Shown here: positions 9,601-20,989 of the stretch, piece after piece
How the letters are laid out: the number at the start of each line of letters is the position of its first letter
Position numbering within the stretch: position 1 is the stretch's first letter
Origin: Telmatactis stephensoni
Lineage: Eukaryota; Cnidaria; Anthozoa; Actiniaria; Isophelliidae
Direction: 5' to 3'
Assembly: GCA_029948255.1 (NCBI GenBank)
Contig: JALIZF010001883.1
Span: 1-64,000, forward strand
Length of the DNA: 64,000 nucleotides
Program-made: the position numbers and the translations under genes
The notes under the pieces: generated by a model
What the model saw: only the letters and a program-made list of their open reading frames with translations
Database searches by the model: none
Told to the model about the DNA's origin: nothing

Positions 9601-12600
9601 CTGTTGTCTTGAAATGGGGACAACTGTCATCTTATCATTATCGTATCATACTTTGTTTTTATCATACTGTATGAAAATCACAGTCCTAAAACAATTATCA
9701 CCAAAGTTGAAAATGTCTCGAGAGTAAGATATTGTTGACATGTTTTAATGGAAAGTGTAGCAAGTAAGGCGAAGACTGAAAATATGCATTTTCATATGGA
9801 GGGCTGGAGATGCTTCAAGAAAATTGATGGACACTTAGCAGCATGTACATACCAGTTTGCAATTCGTTTGCTGATAGAGAGCAAATGTCAGCCTGATTCC
9901 CAGATCCATCATCTTCACTTTCGTTTAGTTCAGCATTCTTGTGGCTACTGCTCGACTTCGTTTCCTTGTTTTGTCGCTTTTGTCTCATAACTTGGCCATA
10001 ATCTTTTTGCATCTTGCCTGTCTTATCTATGAGTAGTCAATATTAACAAATGCATATTAACAAAATAGAAAGATGCAGTTTTTATAACACCAAGATTGTT
10101 GAACAGCTTTTTCTCAATTAAGAGAGACAATGTCCCTAAATATATATTTATCAAAAAAAATTGATTTATGATTGATCACATCAAGTGCTACCAAAACTAT
10201 ATCACCAATTACGAGCTGTATTGCTAACATGGACAAAATTGCCTTTGCGATGAGAAATACAAATGGAACATAATATGTACAAGAATACGCAAATTCAGGT
10301 CTTTTCCTTAGTAATGGTTACCAAATAAAAGACTCTTGCAGACACCTCATGCAGTACTTCTCATACAAGTAAAACTACATGTGCATGGGACAGCAAATTA
10401 GAAAACATTGTTTGTTTCAGAACACAGGGAATGACATAAACAGTGTACATACCAGCTGTTTCCAAGGAATCTGCAGACAAAGCGTTTTTCTGTTTTTTAT
10501 TTTTCAACAAATTCTTGTCCTTGTGATGCACTATACTCTCATTCTTGCCACCTTCCTCCTCTTGAATCTTGCCTTCAGAAGAAAAAAAGAAAAAAATAAT
10601 GGTAGTTTTATTGTATTGACTTTGTGACACAACGAGTGTGATACTTCTGTTGTCTTGAAATGGGGACAACTGTCATCTTATCATTATCGTATCATACTTT
10701 GTTTTTATCATACTGTATGAAAATCACAGTCCTAAAACAATTATCACCAAAGTTGAAAATGTCTCGAGAGTAAGATATTGTTGACATGTTTTAATGGAAA
10801 GTGTAGCAAGTAAGGCGAAGACTGAAAATATGCATTTTCATATGGAGGGCTGGAGATGCTTCAAGAAAATTGATGGACACTTAGCAGCATGTACATACCA
10901 GTTTGCAATTCGTTTGCTGATAGAGAGCAAATGTCAGCCTGATTCCCAGATCCATCATCTTCACTTTCGTTTAGTTCAGCATTCTTGTGGCTACTGCTCG
11001 ACTTCGTTTCCTTGTTTTGTCGCTTTTGTCTCATAACTTGGCCATAATCTTTTTGCATCTTGCCTGTCTTATCTATGAGTAGTCAATATTAACAAATGCA
11101 TATTAACAAAATAGAAAGATGCAGTTTTTATAACACCAAGATTGTTGAACAGCTTTTTCTCAATTAAGAGAGACAATGTCCCTAAATATATATTTATCAA
11201 AAAAAATTGATTTATGATTGATCACATCAAGTGCTACCAAAACTATATCACCAATTACGAGCTGTATTGCTAACATGGACAAAATTGCCTTTGCGATGAG
11301 AAATACAAATGGAACATAATATGTACAAGAATACGCAAATTCAGGTCTTTTCCTTAGTAATGGTTACCAAATAAAAGACTCTTGCAGACACCTCATGCAG
11401 TACTTCTCATACAAGTAAAACTACATGTGCATGGGACAGCAAATTAGAAAACATTGTTTGTTTCAGAACACAGGGAATGACATAAACAGTGTACATACCA
11501 GCTGTTTCCAAGGAATCTGCAGACAAAGCGTTTTTCTGTTTTTTATTTTTCAACAAATTCTTGTCCTTGTGATGCACTATACTCTCATTCTTGCCACCTT
11601 CCTCCTCTTGAATCTTGCCTTCAGAAGAAAAAAAGAAAAAAATAATGGTAGTTTTATTGTATTGACTTTGTGACACAACGAGTGTGATACTTCTGTTGTC
11701 TTGAAATGGGGACAACTGTCATCTTATCATTATCGTATCATACTTTGTTTTTATCATACTGTATGAAAATCACAGTCCTAAAACAATTATCACCAAAGTT
11801 GAAAATGTCTCGAGAGTAAGATATTGTTGACATGTTTTAATGGAAAGTGTAGCAAGTAAGGCGAAGACTGAAAATATGCATTTTCATATGGAGGGCTGGA
11901 GATGCTTCAAGAAAATTGATGGACACTTAGCAGCATGTACATACCAGTTTGCAATTCGTTTGCTGATAGAGAGCAAATGTCAGCCTGATTCCCAGATCCA
12001 TCATCTTCACTTTCGTTTAGTTCAGCATTCTTGTGGCTACTGCTCGACTTCGTTTCCTTGTTTTGTCGCTTTTGTCTCATAACTTGGCCATAATCTTTTT
12101 GCATCTTGCCTGTCTTATCTATGAGTAGTCAATATTAACAAATGCATATTAACAAAATAGAAAGATGCAGTTTTTATAACACCAAGATTGTTGAACAGCT
12201 TTTTCTCAATTAAGAGAGACAATGTCCCTAAATATATATTTATCAAAAAAAATTGATTTATGATTGATCACATCAAGTGCTACCAAAACTATATCACCAA
12301 TTACGAGCTGTATTGCTAACATGGACAAAATTGCCTTTGCGATGAGAAATACAAATGGAACATAATATGTACAAGAATACGCAAATTCAGGTCTTTTCCT
12401 TAGTAATGGTTACCAAATAAAAGACTCTTGCAGACACCTCATGCAGTACTTCTCATACAAGTAAAACTACATGTGCATGGGACAGCAAATTAGAAAACAT
12501 TGTTTGTTTCAGAACACAGGGAATGACATAAACAGTGTACATACCAGCTGTTTCCAAGGAATCTGCAGACAAAGCGTTTTTCTGTTTTTTATTTTTCAAC

Positions 12601-15290
12601 AAATTCTTGTCCTTGTGATGCACTATACTCTCATTCTTGCCACCTTCCTCCTCTTGAATCTTGCCTTCAGAAGAAAAAAAGAAAAAAATAATGGTAGTTT
12701 TATTGTATTGACTTTGTGACACAACGAGTGTGATACTTCTGTTGTCTTGAAATGGGGACAACTGTCATCTTATCATTATCGTATCATACTTTGTTTTTAT
12801 CATACTGTATGAAAATCACAGTCCTAAAACAATTATCACCAAAGTTGAAAATGTCTCGAGAGTAAGATATTGTTGACATGTTTTAATGGAAAGTGTAGCA
12901 AGTAAGGCGAAGACTGAAAATATGCATTTTCATATGGAGGGCTGGAGATGCTTCAAGAAAATTGATGGACACTTAGCAGCATGTACATACCAGTTTGCAA
13001 TTCGTTTGCTGATAGAGAGCAAATGTCAGCCTGATTCCCAGATCCATCATCTTCACTTTCGTTTAGTTCAGCATTCTTGTGGCTACTGCTCGACTTCGTT
13101 TCCTTGTTTTGTCGCTTTTGTCTCATAACTTGGCCATAATCTTTTTGCATCTTGCCTGTCTTATCTATGAGTAGTCAATATTAACAAATGCATATTAACA
13201 AAATAGAAAGATGCAGTTTTTATAACACCAAGATTGTTGAACAGCTTTTTCTCAATTAAGAGAGACAATGTCCCTAAATATATATTTATCAAAAAAAATT
13301 GATTTATGATTGATCACATCAAGTGCTACCAAAACTATATCACCAATTACGAGCTGTATTGCTAACATGGACAAAATTGCCTTTGCGATGAGAAATACAA
13401 ATGGAACATAATATGTACAAGAATACGCAAATTCAGGTCTTTTCCTTAGTAATGGTTACCAAATAAAAGACTCTTGCAGACACCTCATGCAGTACTTCTC
13501 ATACAAGTAAAACTACATGTGCATGGGACAGCAAATTAGAAAACATTGTTTGTTTCAGAACACAGGGAATGACATAAACAGTGTACATACCAGCTGTTTC
13601 CAAGGAATCTGCAGACAAAGCGTTTTTCTGTTTTTTATTTTTCAACAAATTCTTGTCCTTGTGATGCACTATACTCTCATTCTTGCCACCTTCCTCCTCT
13701 TGAATCTTGCCTTCAGAAGAAAAAAAGAAAAAAATAATGGTAGTTTTATTGTATTGACTTTGTGACACAACGAGTGTGATACTTCTGTTGTCTTGAAATG
13801 GGGACAACTGTCATCTTATCATTATCGTATCATACTTTGTTTTTATCATACTGTATGAAAATCACAGTCCTAAAACAATTATCACCAAAGTTGAAAATGT
13901 CTCGAGAGTAAGATATTGTTGACATGTTTTAATGGAAAGTGTAGCAAGTAAGGCGAAGACTGAAAATATGCATTTTCATATGGAGGGCTGGAGATGCTTC
14001 AAGAAAATTGATGGACACTTAGCAGCATGTACATACCAGTTTGCAATTCGTTTGCTGATAGAGAGCAAATGTCAGCCTGATTCCCAGATCCATCATCTTC
14101 ACTTTCGTTTAGTTCAGCATTCTTGTGGCTACTGCTCGACTTCGTTTCCTTGTTTTGTCGCTTTTGTCTCATAACTTGGCCATAATCTTTTTGCATCTTG
14201 CCTGTCTTATCTATGAGTAGTCAATATTAACAAATGCATATTAACAAAATAGAAAGATGCAGTTTTTATAACACCAAGATTGTTGAACAGCTTTTTCTCA
14301 ATTAAGAGAGACAATGTCCCTAAATATATATTTATCAAAAAAAATTGATTTATGATTGATCACATCAAGTGCTACCAAAACTATATCACCAATTACGAGC
14401 TGTATTGCTAACATGGACAAAATTGCCTTTGCGATGAGAAATACAAATGGAACATAATATGTACAAGAATACGCAAATTCAGGTCTTTTCCTTAGTAATG
14501 GTTACCAAATAAAAGACTCTTGCAGACACCTCATGCAGTACTTCTCATACAAGTAAAACTACATGTGCATGGGACAGCAAATTAGAAAACATTGTTTGTT
14601 TCAGAACACAGGGAATGACATAAACAGTGTACATACCAGCTGTTTCCAAGGAATCTGCAGACAAAGCGTTTTTCTGTTTTTTATTTTTCAACAAATTCTT
14701 GTCCTTGTGATGCACTATACTCTCATTCTTGCCACCTTCCTCCTCTTGAATCTTGCCTTCAGAAGAAAAAAAGAAAAAAATAATTGTAGTTTTATTGTAA
14801 TGACTTTGTGACACAACGAGTGTGATACTTCTGTTGTCTTGAAATGGGGACAACTGTCATCTTATCATTATCGTATCATACTTTGTTTTTATCATACTGT
14901 ATGAAAATCACAGTCCTAAAACAATTATCACCAAAGTTGAAAATGTCTCGAGAGTAAGATATTGTTGACATGTTTTAATGGAAAGTGTAGCAAGTAAGGC
15001 GAAGACTGAAAATATGCATTTTCATATGGAGGGCTGGAGATGCTTCAAGAAAATTGATGGACACTTAGCAGCATGTACATACCAGTTTGCAATTCGTTTG
15101 CTGATAGAGAGCAAATGTCAGCCTGATTCCCGGATCCATCATCTTCACTTTCATTTAGTTCAGCATTCTTGTGGCTATTGCTCGACTTCGTTTCCTTGTT
15201 TTGTCGCTTTTGTCTCATAACTTGGCCATAAACTTTTTGCATCTTGCCTTTCTTATCTGCAAGTACTCAATATTAACAATTGCACAGAAA
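6691..15290 (-). repeat. 1046-bp tandem array carrying paired exons
   Basis: Eight complete head-to-tail units start at 6691, 7738, 8784, 9830, 10876, 11922, 12968 and 14014, with a partial ninth from 15060. The first unit is 1047 bp and the others 1046 bp. The inner units look identical or nearly so by eye; small changes are confined to the flanks, for example two substitutions in the unit starting at 14014 and several near 15127-15240. Each unit holds one type A exon and one type B exon of the minus-strand SET gene plus two introns. Highest identity in the centre and divergence at the edges is expected for growth and homogenisation by unequal crossing over. Copy number in an assembly of such identical units may be wrong. 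Confidence 0.95.
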
Positions 15291-17249
15291 GATGCAGCTA
15301 TAACACCAAGATTGCTGAACAGTTTTTCTCAACTAAGAGAAACAAAGTTCTTCAATCCGAATTATTATATTCATTAATCAATTATTAATCATTTCAAGAG
15401 CTATCAAAACTATACACTGATAACCGTCACGAATTTACAAAAACACAGCACTTTTTCTTATTATGTTGAAGAATTTTTTATAGTAACAAGGTGTAACATC
15501 CCCATAGTAAAGACAGCAAGCGTAGTAAATGTAGCAAACGTATTATCTGTCGCAAGTGAAGTAAACGTAGTAACTGTCGCTGGCGTAGCAACTGTACAGT
15601 AAGTGTAGTAAGTGTAGCAAGCGTAGTAACTGTAGTAAATGCAGTGAGCTAAGTAACTGGAGCCAGTGTAGTAAGCCTAACTGTAGGAAGCGTAGTAACT
15701 GCAACAACATATAGTAAACGTAGTAATTATAAGAAGCGTACGTAGTAGACATAGCAACTGTAGTAGATGTAAGTGAGCGTAGTAGCTGTAGCTTGCTACA
15801 GTTACTACGAAGTTTACTACACTTACTAAGTTTACTACACTTACTACAGTTACTGCGTTTACTGCAGTTACTAAGATTGCTAGAGTTCCTACGTTTACTG
15901 CAGTTACTACTATTGCTATACCCACTACGATTGCTACGGTAACTACGTTTATATACGCTAATTATAAAAAACCTTTTATACGTAATAACAAGTTTCATGT
16001 TAGCTTGTATAAATTCGTGACGGAGTTCTCGTCGCCTTACTACCATTATATCACCAACTACGAGATGTCTTGCTAACATGGACAATATTGCTTTTGCTAG
16101 TTTGATGAGAAATACAAATGGAACATAATATGTACAAGAATACGCAAATTCAGGTCTTTTCCTTAGTAATGGTTACCAAATAAAAGAATCTTGCCTGTCT
16201 TATCTATGAGTAGTCAATATTAACAAATGCATATTAACAAAATAGAAAGATGCAGTTTTTATAACACCAAGATTGTTGAACAGCTTTTTCTCAATTAAGA
16301 GAGACAATGTCCCTAAATATATATTTATCAAAAAAAATTGATTTATGATTGATCACATCAAGTGCTACCAAAACTATATCACCAATTACGAGCTGTATTG
16401 CTAACATGGACAAAATTGCCTTTGCGATGAGAAATACAAATGGAACATAATATGTACAAGAATACGCAAATTCAGGTCTTTTCCTTAGTAATGGTTACCA
16501 AATAAAAGACTCTTGCAGACACCTCATGCAGTACTTCTCATACAAGTAAAACTACATGTGCATGGGACAGCAAATTAGAAAACATTGTTTGTTTCAGAAC
16601 ACAGGGAATGACATAAACAGTGTACATACCAGCTGTTTCCAAGGAATCTGCAGACAAAGCGTTTTTCTGTTTTTTATTTTTCAACAAATTCTTGTCCTTG
16701 TGATGCACTATACTCTCATTCTTGCCACCTTCCTCCTCTTGAATCTTGCCTTCAGAAGAAAAAAAGAAAAAAATAATGGTAGTTTTATTGTATTGACTTT
16801 GTGACACAACGAGTGTGATACTTCTGTTGTCTTGAAATGGGGACAACTGTCATCTTATCATTATCGTATCATACTTTGTTTTTATCATACTGTATGAAAA
16901 TCACAGTCCTAAAACAATTATCACCAAAGTTGAAAATGTCTCGAGAGTAAGATATTGTTGACATGTTTTAATGGAAAGTGTAGCAAGTAAGGCGAAGACT
17001 GAAAATATGCATTTTCATATGGAGGGCTGGAGATGCTTCAAGAAAATTGATGGACACTTAGCAGCATGTACATACCAGTTTGCAATTCGTTTGCTGATAG
17101 AGAGCAAATGTCAGCCTGATTCCCGGATCCATCATCTTTACTTTCATTTAGTTCAGCATTCTTGTGGCTACTGCTCGACTTCGTTTCCTTGTTTTGCCGC
17201 TTTTGACTCATGGCTTTACGATTGTCTTTTTGCATCTTCTTTTGGTCGT
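6714..17249 (-). CDS. SET-gene tail: 19 alternating repeat exons (10 A, 9 B)
   Basis: Type A exons (165 nt; the first is 174 nt) lie at 17249-17076, 15247-15083, 14201-14037, 13155-12991, 12109-11945, 11063-10899, 10017-9853, 8971-8807, 7925-7761 and 6878-6714. Type B exons (120 nt) lie at 16749-16630, 14756-14637, 13710-13591, 12664-12545, 11618-11499, 10572-10453, 9526-9407, 8480-8361 and 7434-7315. Every exon has an acceptor AG, most begin GCAAGAT, and all end in a GTATGT donor; B exons have a long pyrimidine tract. Each enters and leaves in phase 1, with split codon GGC (Gly), so any number can be joined in frame. The summed array encodes about 913 residues, rich in Lys, Glu, Ser, Asn and Gln with no hydrophobic core, so probably disordered. 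Type A has KRQNKETKSSSSHKN; both types end in LSA(N/D)xLxT, which suggests A and B are old duplicates. Plus-strand open frames here are shadows. Confidence 0.8.
15500..15965. repeat. Degenerate minisatellite arranged as an inverted pair
   Basis: From about 15500 to 15785 the plus strand is built of variants of GTAGTAACTGTAGCAA. From about 15790 to 15960 it is built of the reverse complement (TTGCTACAGTTACTACG and variants). The two halves form a large imperfect palindrome inserted between two array copies. The open frames through it (15543-16085 and 15677-15925, minus) only reflect the simple repeat. Confidence 0.75.
16094..17249 (-). repeat. Outlying copy of the 1046-bp unit
   Basis: A near-complete unit separated from the main array by the minisatellite. 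It is preceded by a second short copy of the GATGAGAAATACAAATGGAAC block (16094-16190). It holds the first A and B exons after the SET domain. Its A exon differs from the array consensus (DNRKAMSQKRQ instead of DYGQVMRQKRQ) and has its own upstream acceptor, so it is probably the oldest copy and close to the ancestral unit. Confidence 0.8.
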
Positions 17250-17478
17250 CTTTAGCAAAAAAGGAGATTTTTTGAGCTCATAGGGCAGAGATGTACACTA
17301 CACGTAAGATACAGGCTGTGGATTTCAGTTTCACTGAAGCCTCTCCTGCTTTTTGCCTCCCCCATTTTTAATGTGCGCAATACAGCGAAACAGAAATATA
17401 TAAAATATGCTGCTTCGTTTTGCCAAGTGACACAAGCCACCTTAATCAAAGTTTTATTTTGCATTAGGATGGCAATAC

Positions 17479-20177
17479 CTTTTTGCTGGCGCCAGGGAAG
17501 ATCTTTAACTCCATAGTCATATCGTAACTCTTCCCCTTCTTCAATATCTCTTAGTGCACAAAGAACAAGGTAAATGTTTGTTCCTCCTCTTATCTTTCGC
17601 ATCGCGCAATTTGCTCTCTTTGGTGGCTCATCGTTTACCATTTTTCCCAGTCCCTCTGTGAATGTTGCATCAACGCTAAAGATTTTAAAGAATTGAAATT
17701 AATTAACATTATACTTTAAAACTGAATATTGTAATTATGTTGTGATCATAGCCTTGACGTGAATCGTAAAATGTTCGCAGGGATAAGATCAATTACACTC
17801 TGATTGAACTTGTTTATGTTACTTCTTAACCAATGTTCAATTATATTGTCTTACAACCTGGTCAGTGTAGTCTTTATACTAACACTATTAACTACTATTG
17901 GCAATGACATTGACTGTGTTTTCACTTCTTGAGCGGAAGGCATGAAAGAGAGAACAAAATTTACATTAACTTTAAAGTTAATGTAAACTTTGTTCTCTCT
18001 TTGATGCCTTTAAGCCTTGACCTAGTAGTTTATACAATATTACCCTGGTGTCGCGGTATCATTGAGATCAGCAAGCAACTTTTCACAAACCTCTGGCAGA
18101 TCCGACTGCTTTCTATTATGTCACCGGGCTAATATTCAAAAAAAACTCTTACTCTGCCTTACCGGTTTGGGCTGCCTTACTTAAAAATACGTTGAGCTCA
18201 AAAACTGAACTAAACTGCTAATTGGCTGAACATGACATGCTTCCTTACGCCAATACTTTTGACAGGGATTATTATTATGAAGAACATATATAATTTGGGA
18301 ATTGTTATCCAGAGCACAGAGATCAGAATTATATTTGCTTTCCCCTTGTACTTAACTTACCATAAACATTTGGCTCCGTCTTTAAAAAAGAATAGAAAGC
18401 TCCCAAGTTCTGGCTTATATGTTTCTTCTCTTAGATACCCTTCATCCTCAGAAACAAGCTCCCCTTTATATTCCAGAAGGAACTCACCCTTTGCAAATTT
18501 TTTGGTTGTGAACACGCCTCTCCCTTAGAAAAGAACAAAGTATACAAACTCAGTCATTTTTCTTCGTTTTTAGCTAGGCAGAATAATCAATACAATTGCA
18601 TTTTTCCCAAGGTACATTTGATTAAGTCCAGTAAGCCTACAATTTGCACCATAACAAAATATCGAAACAGCAAGTGGAATGAGAATGAGGCGTTGGCTAG
18701 AACAATCATTCAACTGCATGTATCTTGGAAAGTGGCCATTGAATTTCCTTGATTATTAGCTATTTTTCTATTTTGTTAAATTCTATAGATATCCGAAAAT
18801 AGTCCCAAAATGAAAGGTGGTATTCTAGATTTTTTAAAACACTTTTTGACTTTTGACTACACCATTACTAAAATACTTGTTCGCTTTTTGAAGCACAATT
18901 TGAAATAGTTACTGAAGTAACCAAATGTTATAAATAAATGGTAATTAAAAGGGTAACGTGTTTTTCAAAACGTAAATCGAAATACTGAAAAAAAAGTTTT
19001 AGGAAGAAGGGCTTATTACAAGTCCATGTCATGTAAATGGAGTGAGTGTTCAGTATATAAACAATTATTATCAATTTATTTTTATATTCACGGAAATAAA
19101 CGTATTACCTATGAATTCATTGATATATCTTTCTTCAAAACCTGTTTGATCTTTGCCTTCACTTAAAAATTCTGGAAGTCCTTCCTCCTGAATGACAATA
19201 AAAATCAATCAAAGTATATGTTTTGTCAAAACAAAACAAAACAAAACAAAACAAAACAAAACAAAACAAAACAAAACAAAACAAAACAAAACAAAACAAA
19301 ACAAAACAAAACAAAACAAAACAAAACAAAACAAAACAAAACAAAACAAAACAAAACAAAACAAAACAAAACAAACAAAACAAAACAAAACAAAACAAAA
19401 CAAAACAAAACAAAACAAAACAAAACAAAACAAAACAAAACAAAACAAAACAAAACAAAACAAAACAAAACAAAACAAAACAAAACAAAACAAAACAAAA
19501 CAAAACAAAACAAAACAAAACAAAACAAAACAAAACAAAACAAAACAAAACAAAACAAACAAAACAAAACAAAACAAAACAAAACAAAACAAAACAAACA
19601 AAACAAAACAAAACAAACAAAACAAAACAAAACAAAACAAAACAAACAAAACAAAACAACTTTGCCATGGGTTTTCATTGTTCCAAAACATACTAAGTAA
19701 CAACAACAACAACAACAACAACAACAGCAACAACGAATTGCCATAAAATGAAAAGTCGACAGCTAATCATTGGTCCATCAATATCTGTACATGGATAAGA
19801 TGCCAGCATTATTTACATTTGTCAGGATGCATTTGTCCTTTTGACAGTTTGATTTCCAATTTTGCATGCAACTGTTTTGATTTGAAGTGGCAGGGCTTTG
19901 AAACTAGACTTGGAGAGTTAATTACTTTTTAATAAACTCAGGGCCTGATTATATGAACCGGGCTGGCCCGCTTAAGCGAGCTGATTTCTTTTGTTTTCAT
20001 TTCCCTTAGGGCTACAAAACAAAAGAAGTCAGCCCGCTTAACCGGGCCAGCCCGTTTCATATAATCAGGCCCTCAGTAGGCAATATTACTAATATTCGCA
20101 ATTTTACACCTTACATCGGCATTCCAAACGTAAGTAAAACTACTTACCGGTTTGGGCTGCCTTCTCCTTCCAGCCAT
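17479..20177 (-). CDS. SET-domain protein, exons 1-4 (KMT5A/SETD8-like histone-lysine methyltransferase domain)
   Basis: Four minus-strand exons splice in one frame: 20177-20148 (starts ATG, MAGRRRQPKP, phase 0 out), 19187-19109 (phase 1 out), 18523-18361 (phase 2 out) and 17675-17479 (phase 1 out). All have good GT-AG sites, such as TTGTTCTTTTCTAAG before GG and GTAAGT after exon 3. The product has a basic start, then a SET domain at about residues 37-156: GRGVFTTKKFAKGEFLLEYK (the GxG cofactor-binding motif and first strand), GELVSEDEG, CVDATF, GLGKMVNDEPPKRANCAM, and the C-terminal ELRYDYG with the conserved tyrosine, ending LPWRQQ. SET domains transfer methyl groups from S-adenosylmethionine to lysines, mostly on histones. 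The usual NHSC-type motif here reads NDEPPKRANC, so activity is not certain. No pre-SET or post-SET cysteine cluster is seen, as in KMT5A-type proteins. The 3' donor leads straight into the A/B exon array. A 5' non-coding exon may lie upstream, because the ATG exon itself has an acceptor at 20185. Confidence 0.85.
17937..18010. repeat. Near-perfect 37-bp-arm palindrome
   Basis: Left arm (AAGGCATGAAAGAGAGAACA onward) and right arm are inverted copies that meet without a spacer at 17973/17974 in AACTTTAAAGTT. It lies in the intron between SET exons 3 and 4. Confidence 0.8.
18158..18178 (-). repeat. 21-bp copy of the first coding exon's 3' end and donor
   Basis: CTTACCGGTTTGGGCTGCCTT here is identical to the end of exon 1 plus its donor at 20143-20163. 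On the minus strand it reads as a 13-nt stretch with AG before it and GTAAG after it, inside intron 3. Using it would shift the frame. It is probably a relic of local duplication. Confidence 0.6.
19227..19734. repeat. (AAAAC)n microsatellite followed by (CAA)n
   Basis: About 430 bp of AAAAC repeats, broken by occasional AAAC units, runs from 19227 to about 19658. A (CAA)n tract follows at 19698-19734. It sits in intron 1 of the SET gene. All five long open frames here are simple-sequence artefacts. Confidence 0.95.
19940..20073. mobile_element. Palindromic MITE
   Basis: Inverted arms of about 58 bp begin AGGGCCTGATTATATGAA and contain CCGGGCTGGCCCGCTTAA and TTCTTTTGTTTT. They flank a short AT-rich centre. 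It is non-coding and lies inside intron 1 of the SET gene. The flanking CTCA at both ends may be part of the palindrome or a short target duplication. Confidence 0.8.
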
Positions 20178-20185
20178 ACTGGAGT

Positions 20186-20989
20186 CTGAAATTAAAAAGG
20201 CTATTAGATGAGCTACTGGATTTAAATAATTTCAGACCAAAATTAAAACAAGTTCATCACCACTTGAATCTCTAGTATTAAGCTAGACAGGTACAAGACA
20301 CGTAACTCATTGGACAACTTTTCTCGTATTGAACCGTATAGCCCTTCTAGTGAGCCAAATCCATAATTTGTAACTCAATTATACTGAAAAAGCTATTATT
20401 GCATTCTTTCCACATAGCTTCATACTCGAACTGATATAATAAAGATCAAAATTAGGTTCTCTTTGAGTTATCTCCGAGTTATATTTAAACGACATGAAAG
20501 CTCAGAATAGCAAGAGAAACACGAACAAAACCATAGTAACTTGGACGAGAATTTTCGACGCTTGGCGAGCAGAAAGACAATTAATAACAAATGCCAATGG
20601 AAGAAATTCCCAAAGAAGAACTAACAAAAGAGAAAAATGGCTAGAGAGGCGTTTTTTGTCTATTTTGAAAGTAGTACTCTATCTCGGACAAAAAAAGATG
20701 ATATGGCATGGGATCTCGTCAGAATTATAGATCCTGTTTAAGACAATTTTGGGTAAAATGCATACCCTGTTTGAGACAGCGCCAAAAACCATACCCTATC
20801 CAGCGGTAGACATCCGTATAGCAAATATATAGGAGTACCCCGTTTTCTCCCCCCTCCCCCCCCCCTCCCTCCCCCCCCCCTTCGAGAGCTGTGAGAGAGC
20901 TTTCACTACGCTCTCGTGTTCTCCCAGCATCACGCGTGTTTTGATCAGGCTATCAAACACGGGAAACCGTTATTTATTCCTTAAATCAG
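20186..20989. other. Upstream region of the SET gene; no gene called
   Basis: This holds the presumed 5' flank or first intron of the SET gene. A C-rich tract lies at about 20846-20881. The open frame at 20494-20730 (+) has no recognisable features. Confidence 0.4.

Noticed and set aside
6691..15290. CRISPR-like or bacterial repeat array
   Set aside because: Units are 1 kb long, without short spacers, and carry eukaryotic splice sites.
15543..16085. 180-codon Ser/Tyr/Leu-rich frame
   Set aside because: Read-through of the degenerate GTAGTAACTG minisatellite.
7241..17255. Plus-strand open frames of about 80 codons in every array unit
   Set aside because: They cross the minus-strand exon and intron borders, repeat only because the unit repeats, and lack any protein features.
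19159..19746. Five long open frames on both strands
   Set aside because: All are read through of (AAAAC)n and (CAA)n.
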